This document shows positions 53,804-64,000 of a stretch of DNA of 64,000 nt, piece after piece. Source of the DNA: Trichuris trichiura (taxonomy: Eukaryota; Nematoda; Enoplea; Trichinellida; Trichuridae); the NCBI GenBank assembly GCA_037903355.1, contig JBAJFE010000061.1:124001-188000 (forward strand), read 5' to 3'. Position numbers and translations under genes: made by a program. Numbering within the stretch: the first letter of the stretch is position 1; each line of letters starts with the position of its first letter. The notes below the pieces were generated by a model that made no database searches, was not told the DNA's origin, and was given only the letters and a program-made list of their open reading frames with translations.

Positions 53804-54531
53804 TCAGCCGAAACGAAGGAAATTGCCAACCGCCCGATCCTGGCGATTCGAGTACGGTTTCCGCCCAAAACGCAAAAAATTCGGGTTGCCAATTTGCCGG
53901 CCGAATCGTAGGAAGTTTGGACTATTCGGCGCGCGTCCGAATCGCAGAAAGTTTGGACTATTCGGCGCGCGTCCAAATCGCAGAAAGTTTGGGTTCGACG
54001 TTTTTCGGCCAAAGCGTAAAAAGTTCACGCGTTTCTTTGAAACCCTGCAGCGCGCGAAAAAGGAAATACGAAATGCGACTTCTTTTCGAAATGTAAAAGT
54101 CGGTCCTTACCAGTCGTCGTCATTTTTCCCGCTACGTTGTATGCGAGGGTACAAGTCGTCATCCGTCCCCGAAATGTCCGAATATTCTGCAAAAGCGTAA
54201 TCAGTGCATATTTCTTATTCTGAAAGTCACTGAAGCAAAATGGAATCACTGCTAAAAGGTGGGATGCCAAAATGACTGTCATGCTAGTAGAAAAGGTATG
54301 CTCAAAAGTCTAAGTCGAGCGGATATTCAATGTTTTCAATTTGATACCGTCAAAAAGGTCGTCCTCTTCGGGTAAAACAAGTAATGTTCCTGCATCATCC
54401 ATTGCTTTGGCCGGTAGGGATATGCCTGAAGAATTGACCATTTGCGTGTTTTCTATTTTTGAGTGCACACCTGATAGCAGAAGTATGCATTGCAGCAACA
54501 AGAAAGAACCAACAGCGTATTGTTTGATCAT
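53804..54531 (-). CDS. flp-1: FMRFamide-like neuropeptide precursor, flp-1 type
   Basis: Secretory precursor of RFamide neuropeptides acting through G-protein-coupled receptors. Three minus-strand exons, 54348-54531, 54111-54186 and 53804-54044 (TGA), close in phase to 166 residues. Residues 1-25 form a signal peptide (MIKQYAVGSFLLLQCILLL...). An acidic spacer follows, including EEDDLFDEYSDISGTDDD. After a KKR site come the peptides: VNFLRFG, KTSNPNFLRFG, two identical copies of APNSPNFLRFG, QIGNPNFLRFG, and a C-terminal one ending AVGNFLRFG directly before the stop. Each internal Gly (amide donor) is followed by a single Arg, so cleavage is monobasic except at the first KKR. PNFLRFamide peptides are diagnostic of nematode flp-1. 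The gene lies tail to tail with KIF21, 194 bp apart. Expression is expected in neurons. Confidence 0.95.
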
Positions 54532-57500
54532 TGGTAAACGGTATCTGCCAAACCCAGAACTTTTGAACTGCCTACGCTCTTCTCAATTGTAGAATGTTGC
54601 GCTGCTGCTGCCGCAGAAGTTGTTGCGCACGTTGGAAGACGAGACTTGTATATCCCACGCGGTTTCGTCGCCGTAGTGAGCCTTCTCGAGAATGTGCGAT
54701 TGTTTTAAAGGGTTTGCATTAATCCCATTTTCCAATTCGCACCTGATTCTTTTATTCTTTATTGGGATTTTATTATATTTCAAGTTGCTTTAGCGACCGC
54801 TAATGACGCTTATTTGCGATGCGCCTTTGCTTTAGCCAACCGTCGCGTACGGTTTCGACTGGTTTAATTTGATAAGCTGAAGCGCATCGAGTCGCCATCT
54901 GCACAAGAAAGCTATCGGTTTTGAAAGCCGAACCGCTAATGACATTACTAAACAATTTAGCGTTCATTTAGGTTCGAACCCACGCTTGCTACACACAGGT
55001 TCCAAACTAGATAACCAAAAGACCTTAAAGGATAGGTGCAGCTTTTGTATTCTGGTTGCATCAGAAAGTTTCCTCTATGCAAAATTTTTGTTTACGAGTT
55101 CGACATTAAGCTTTGTCACGTGTTTTACTGGTCGTAGTTCCATCGATATAAGGCAGTCTTCACCGCGTTAAGTCTTAAGTTGTGAACTTTCCCAGTGTTG
55201 ACGACATATTCTCAATATTTATGCAAATGAATATGCAATAGCATTTGGTAGAATGCTTCCAAGCAAGGACAACCAATATGTCCAGTTTTGAGTCCTGCAT
55301 GTTAACTCTTTGCTGGGTATTTCAAGGAGATCTTTCAAAGGAAATATTCTTCGCTGTTCAAAGGTATCATATTGAAATTTATGCAACGTTTGTTTGATAA
55401 GGAGTGTTTCTTTCTGTCGCATAACACTGTGCGAAGAAATTGAATTAATCGATAGCACAGACATAATTTCGAAGCATTGTAGTCTAAGCAACATTTTCAA
55501 CTTGATTGCGGTGTTATTTTGCTTAGTTAGGTGTTCGTTGAGCAGAAAAGAATCCTAATCAGTTGAAAACGCTTGCGTTGCCCTATTAGGGCACGAAGGA
55601 GTCTTTTCCATCTTGTCAACTGCATTGAATCCCCAATCGATTCAAGTTTATTCATATCTTTAGCCGATAACACAAACTGTTGAATGTAATCAGTCGAATC
55701 GTAGAATATCGCTGTGCGAATTAGACTTCATCGTAAGATAGTAACGATACGCTGTGTCCGTTGACAAAACAGGAAGGTGGATTGAAATTACAACGTCTAA
55801 CTGTATAGGGCCTACAGTATTTAAATTATTCTGAAACAAAACGAAAAATTTACACCCTTACGTCAAAGACCATCTAGTTGCTCTGTACTCATGCCACCTT
55901 TTCCCTCTGACGTCAATGTTACTACGTTCGCTCTTTCTTCCATCCACGTAGAATCGTGTTTCTAGAAAAAGTAGTAAGTTGGCTTTGAGCGAACATCTTT
56001 ATTCAATGAATGAGTTTCAATTTTGCCATCATTGTCGAGTTGCAGAGGTTACTAGAGATGCTATGATGAGGGTTGTCAAGGTTGACATATCTTCATCGCT
56101 AATTAGCAAGGACGTAATTTAAATTCTTGCTTTGCGTCGTCACTTTCAACTTAATTATTATGCACGGTCACCTTGCGTGGTCAGCTGGACGATTGGTGGT
56201 GGCATTTCTGGTCGAGAAATGTCAGCTTTCTTGTCGTCAGTGATGCTTCAAACGTGCATCTTTTGAAGATGACGAGAGAAAGTTTTCATTTCACATCTTT
56301 GCTATTTCATTACGCTTTAAAACAAGCAAAGTGTACTTTCGCGTATGACATATTTTCACCTTACGAGTATGTACGATGGATACAGTTGGTATCCAATGTT
56401 TGCAGCGTTTTCGCGCCGCACTGATAAGTGCATTAATTGTACCTTATATTCTGCTTGTTACTCTCCGCAACCAACATAGACTACCACTTTCAATGCTACG
56501 AATAACTAAATCAATGAAGTGGAAGTAGTGGTGTAAGTTGTTAAGTAAAGTTGTTCAGAGATGAAATCCCTCTCTGAAACGTGCCATTTATATTAATGTA
56601 CTACCTATAGGACTAGTCAATTCCAGCTGTCCACAGCGCTATGCTTTTTAAGCGTATTAGACAGCACAGAAATCTTGTTATAAGGTTTTTTAAATTCGTC
56701 CATCTGATTTATGAATTTTAGTAGGATATATGAGGGCAATAAATTCAGAACAGACTAGCCGGTTAAGTCTTAAACTGTCAGATACCGTAATTAAAATATT
56801 GGGTTTTGTCGACATCAGATTCCCTGCAATATGTCAGCGACGCCAAGTTACCTTGAAACGCTCTTGCGTATATTGCCTAATCGCAAATGTGAACACGTTA
56901 AGCAACGGTTTATGCAAATTTTATTTATTTATGTTTCATGCAGACTTGTAATAACATGCAGAACTATTATGTTTTGGGGCAGAGTTATTTTAGTGCATTC
57001 TCGTCAGCAGAGATCGAAGCGTTCGCAGTTGCACGGCCCTTTGCGTCTGCAATTGAATGAAGAAGTTGATTACGAATTTAATTCCTCGCGGACTTTGCCG
57101 CCATGTTTGTCTTGTTCATTGTGAAGCGCAGTTTGCTAATAGGTTCCAGTCGAAGCGAAATATTAGCATAGCCATCGGTATGATAAGTTAAAGTAGGCTC
57201 GAGCTGGAATTTTTAATATTCATCAATTCACGACAAGCGCGGTATGCTTTTATTACAGTATGCTTATTTAAGCGTTGAGAATTTTTAAAGTTTACTCAAA
57301 TTGGTGGCAGAATAATTGATGAGAAATTTCGTGGCTTTTTGTTCCAACGAATATTGTTGGCTCTAGAAGCCGCAGCTTTCGTAATGGCATAATAACTCTG
57401 TACGGCGTAAAGTAAATCATAGTATGTTAGAAAACTGCAATGGCGTATTATCGATTTTGCACAATAAAAAAACTAATCTTCCGGGCAGATCCCGTCACCA

Positions 57501-60382
57501 TCTATTAAGAACATGTCATAAATTTTTTCGCATACTGCGCATGCTGAACGCAAAAGATGAGCTAAAGAAATAAATTTTTTATTTGCTGAAGTTCGACAGT
57601 ATTATATTTACTTTAGCTTCAACGTTACGAGTGGCACTCAGGTGCCAGACGCACTCTCTCTCTCCATTGACTTTAGCTTTAGGCTGTCAGCAGCTGCAGC
57701 GCCGATAGGGCCTCTTTGTCGAATGGTTTAACTCAATCTTAGTCAGTTCTATTCTAGCAATCGATGCACATTGCGTCATTGCTTTATTAGGAAAGTTTGC
57801 AATCACTTCATTATTTATATCAGTAGTTTTATGTGTTTATATGCGTCGAGCGAAATTCCAACTGTCACGTAAGTGTAGCTTTTCTCAATATGTATTCAGT
57901 ATGGTTCATTGTTCAATATCAAGGTAGCAAAATTGTATTTGTAGGGCATATATTACTTTCTACGTGAAAATGATTATTTAGGGGCTAACAGATCGCTGTA
58001 CAACACGTTATGAAAAAGTCGTTTCAAACTAATCGAAGGAGGTCTAGTTTTATTGCGTCAACTTAAACAATGATTTTAAGGATCTACCGGTTTGCTCAAC
58101 CGAATAAGAAGCCCCCGGGGCAACTCGTCACTCCATGTGAAGAATTTGAGCTATGAAATTATGACACACTTTTAGTTAGTATGCCCTTTTAACAGAAATC
58201 GTCGTTTGCTTCACTTCTAAGTCTCGAATGTTTGAGCAGTAAGCTGTTTTACGGCTTGGAAAAATGTACAGCAACCTTTATTGTAATTTACGCAGAAAGA
58301 TACGCCAAATACTGTGATTGTAAAGGATTCTTTAAAAAAAAAAAAGAAAACGCGCGAGAGCTATTAAATAGAAACTAAAATACTGTTACGCAAAAGTTAT
58401 AGCATTCATTAGAAGCACTTCAAAGTGGTCTTGCCTAGATTGCTACTAACGTTAAGTTTGTAGGCTTCCTTCGGTCTGGAAAAAAATCAACGAATAATAT
58501 TGTCAATTTAAAAGGTACAAAGTTTTCTGTGCCTCCGTACGACTGCTCGTGTGCAAGACGATTTCGTCGAACATTATGAGTAGACAAAGAGAACACAGCT
58601 AAATGAAGTTATATTATTTCAGGCTTTGGAATGCGAGCTACTGTCCTCTAATGGTTTAAACGTTGCAAGTCAGTAGTTCGAATCGAACGTGGGTTTTCGT
58701 CATCGTCATATTCCCCTTCAGTGCTGATGATGCTGGCATCCGATTACTGAACAGCTTTAGCTCGCCTTACAAGAAGTTAAAGCCAACAAAAGAGCTACGT
58801 TTGTGAGTTGAAAGAAGACCATCCAAGATTCCGAACACAGAATTCAATGAGGGTAACATAATTAACGATGAAGCATAGGTCACAGTAAATAGCAATGATT
58901 ACATGACTGCCGGTTAAAAACGAAAAAGTTCAGTATGAAAAATGTGACAATGATAATTTTCTACCTTACCTGAAAAGGTAGGGAATAGCGCACATGTAAA
59001 CAATGTCAAACGAGTAGTTTTTTACTGGTGATCATGTCGATAATTGTAAGTTTTCCGGTGTGCACCGATGCTGATGGTGACTCGCTATCCTAAAATATGC
59101 GATGCATAAATATGTACGATGAAGTACGAACATTACATTGGCTTAATCAAAAATACACTGACTTGTTTTGCTGAAAGATATTTCTGTAGTGTCCTCTCAG
59201 CTCGTACCGTTACAGTAACGCGCTTTTATGAAGATATTAACATGTCTTGTTGATATTTTAAAATACCCGACGTGGCAACTTATGCTTTCAATACTTCACT
59301 TAAGTAACGAATGAAGCGGGCATAGCACCCATTTGACTTTTTAGGTCTTCTTCACTTTCAGTAGAGCAAGGTAAGTAAGCGTTGAAATGCGCACCTTTCA
59401 GAGACCGTTTTTGCACGTACGCACAAAGCTGAGACGAACGTATTCGAAAAGGACTTAGGCACGAACTTTCCGAACAAACTATGTTTTTTACCTTTGTCTC
59501 CATCTGCACCATACGGGAGTTCCAAGGCTTGCCGTTTGCGCGTAAGGATCAGCGTTAGTGTTTCGATGGCAGACAACTTTGAAAAGACAGCTTACATGCT
59601 TGACAAAGGGGCTATTTACAGCTTGTAAAATGGTACAAAAAATTTGTTAACGTGCTCGGCAAAATGTGGCTAATTTTAATTGCAACTGCAATGTGCCTGC
59701 GGAGAATGTTTTCAGGTTAATATTACAGTACACATACAGCAGTAAAGTTTGAGTACGATGCCGGATATGTACATTTAGTTTGTAAGTAGGAGCGCGTTCT
59801 AATTGTTTTTCTTTCATCGCGTACATTTACAGCTACAAGTTCTTTCAATTACTTGTTTCGCAACATGGATCAGGATAGGCTGTCTTCTGTTGTCCCGTTC
59901 GTGCATTTGGCTTTGGTAAGCGACTGCGAATCCCGTTTGTTTTTAGTTATTGATGTTAAACGGCAGTATATAATATAGCAGCTTCTCACTGCAACATGTT
60001 TCGTAATACCTCTTAAACTGTTGGAAGGCAAATGCTAAAATTTTGTTAAAAATAAACACTAAAAAATGTTAATGAACGAAAATAGATATGAGCCTCGCTA
60101 AACTGGTCGACCAGATAAGTAAAGTTACTGTCGCGTTGCGTCTCGAGAAAATGTTTACAGCGAGTTTCATTAGCTAAACATTAATGGAGTAATTATTATT
60201 TTATTTTTTCATAACCTAGTATTGACTGACTGCGTTGGAAAAAGCTATTCCAAAGGGTTTCATCCTGTTGTTGCGCTGACAATGAACCTGCGTACACGCT
60301 GCCTGTAAATGTTTTGTATTTTTCTCAAGCGCCAACCCGAGTAATCTGTTGGTACGGTTTTATCTAAAAGAAACGTGTAGCC
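54532..60382. other. 5.9 kb intergenic region between flp-1-like and HELLS-like genes
   Basis: Both genes start at its edges (divergent), so both promoters lie here. The frames are short. A possible two-exon minus-strand coding piece at 59300-59576 was weighed and not accepted. A (TC)n-rich patch lies at 57652-57662. Two spots with tRNA-like B-box sequence (about 54968 and 58670) are listed or discussed elsewhere; neither folds as a tRNA. An ATG-led 17-codon frame ending in a good gtaagc donor at 59865-59915 could be a 5' exon, but it does not join HELLS in frame. Confidence 0.45.
58628..58740 (+). repeat. Possible decayed tRNA-derived SINE fragment
   Basis: The stretch has TCTAATGGTTTAAACG (A-box-like) followed about 20 nt later by AGTTCGAATCG (B-box-like) and then GTGGG. 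This is the order of pol III promoter boxes in tRNA-derived SINE heads. Stems do not pair well enough for a tRNA. There is no clear tail or target-site duplication. Weak call. Confidence 0.25.
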
Positions 60383-63385
<3,003 letters not shown>

Positions 63386-64000
63386 ATTTTTATCTTCTTA
63401 CAGCAGCTTATCAACGAGAAATGATACGATCAAAAATTTTGCAGCGTATTACAGAATCGATTTTGATTCTGTAATACGCTGCAAACTGTATGCTTTGAAT
63501 AAGTCAGAATACAATACTAGATTTTCGTTGATTACCGCGTAACAACGTGCAACGTAGAACTTTTTGCTGATTTAAACTTCTCTGTATTTTCCCTCAACGA
63601 GCTAGTAGTAAAACAGTAATCAGATCCCGTCAAAGTTGAGGAACACTTCCTCAAGTCATCAGCGGATGTTGAATACCCCAAATCACTAAGTAAACAATAA
63701 GGTAGAAAATCACGCCGTCTGGCCGGATTCCAGCATATGCAGTAGAGGAAGCAAGGCACAAATCGTGGCAGCATGCGGCTGCTGAACTTTAACTAATAAG
63801 TGAGTAGCTGCACGTCAGAAAACGCTGGAAATAAAAGTTTTGCGACGCAGAATTACATTATAGTCGCGATATGTTTATGTCAAAATAAACGAAAATAAGG
63901 GTAAAAATCAGGGCATAAGAGGATTCAATAAGTAACATATAACATAAGTGCTTCGTACCTAATTAATTTCTTGTGAAACATAAGCAGTCGAAGCAATCTG
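63386..64000. other. 3' flank of HELLS and intergenic DNA to the window edge
   Basis: Holds the HELLS 3' UTR and a perfect hairpin at 63438-63485 (listed separately). An AATAAA at about 63830-63835 could serve as a polyadenylation signal. No further gene was recognised. Confidence 0.55.
63438..63485. repeat. Perfect hairpin with 21-bp arms and 6-nt loop
   Basis: Arms 63438-63458 and 63465-63485 are exact reverse complements around the loop GATTTT, 53 nt past the HELLS stop codon. The arms are mixed in composition, not low complexity. It could be a structured 3' UTR element, a recent small inverted duplication or a remnant of a mobile element. Confidence 0.9.

Noticed and set aside
54962..55000. 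Perfect B-box-like GGTTCGAACCC, considered as a tRNA gene
   Set aside because: Neither strand provides a pairing T-stem, anticodon arm or acceptor stem around it.
59300..59576. Possible minus-strand exons with an ATG, a gtaaaa donor and a tail reading FNAYLPCSTESEEDLKSQM
   Set aside because: Suggestive pieces, but the two frames do not join in phase at good splice sites and no family is recognised.

Overview
This is a eukaryotic nuclear window, almost certainly from a nematode. Genes are split by many short introns, mostly about 45-65 bp with GT...AG ends. The protein set includes a CaM kinase I starting MPLF like the nematode CMK-1 and an FMRFamide-like precursor whose peptides end in PNFLRFG, the hallmark of nematode flp-1. 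The compact introns and moderate GC would suit a whipworm-like (clade I) nematode, but that is an inference; no species can be named from the sequence alone. Exon joins below were worked out by hand from splice signals, codon phase and remembered family conservation, so internal joins are firm where phases close and the 5' ends of several genes stay open.

Layout. 0.16-1.77 kb (-): nicotinate phosphoribosyltransferase, cut by the left edge. 6.3-12.5 kb (+): ARHGAP39/Vilse-type RhoGAP (two WW domains, MyTH4, RhoGAP). 14.8-19.2 kb (+): a cytoskeletal protein resembling synaptopodin, with an unexpected hydrophobic N-terminus. 19.7-23.6 kb (-): calcium/calmodulin-dependent kinase I, complete in ten exons. 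23.6-35.7 kb: a 12 kb stretch with no recognisable gene and only one weak candidate ORF. 35.7-36.8 kb (+): two neighbouring genes for small secreted peptides rich in Tyr/Trp after a Lys-Arg site. 37.0-40.1 kb (-): acid lipase of the LIPA family. 41.1 kb (+): tRNA-Asp(GTC). 41.5-43.1 kb: three consecutive long inverted repeats. 45.5-53.6 kb (+): KIF21/KLP-12 kinesin with motor, coiled coil and WD40 tail. 53.8-54.5 kb (-): flp-1-like neuropeptide precursor. 60.4-63.4 kb (+): HELLS/LSH-type SNF2 chromatin remodeller with one apparent frameshift. 63.4-64 kb: intergenic, with a perfect 21-bp hairpin.

The genes are unrelated single-copy eukaryotic genes and do not form an operon or one pathway. Points worth following are the pair of Tyr/Trp-rich secreted peptide genes, the six-copy RFamide precursor, the cluster of foldback elements beside the tRNA gene, three GC-AG introns in three different genes, four unusually long introns in a genome of about 50-bp introns, and the HELLS frameshift.
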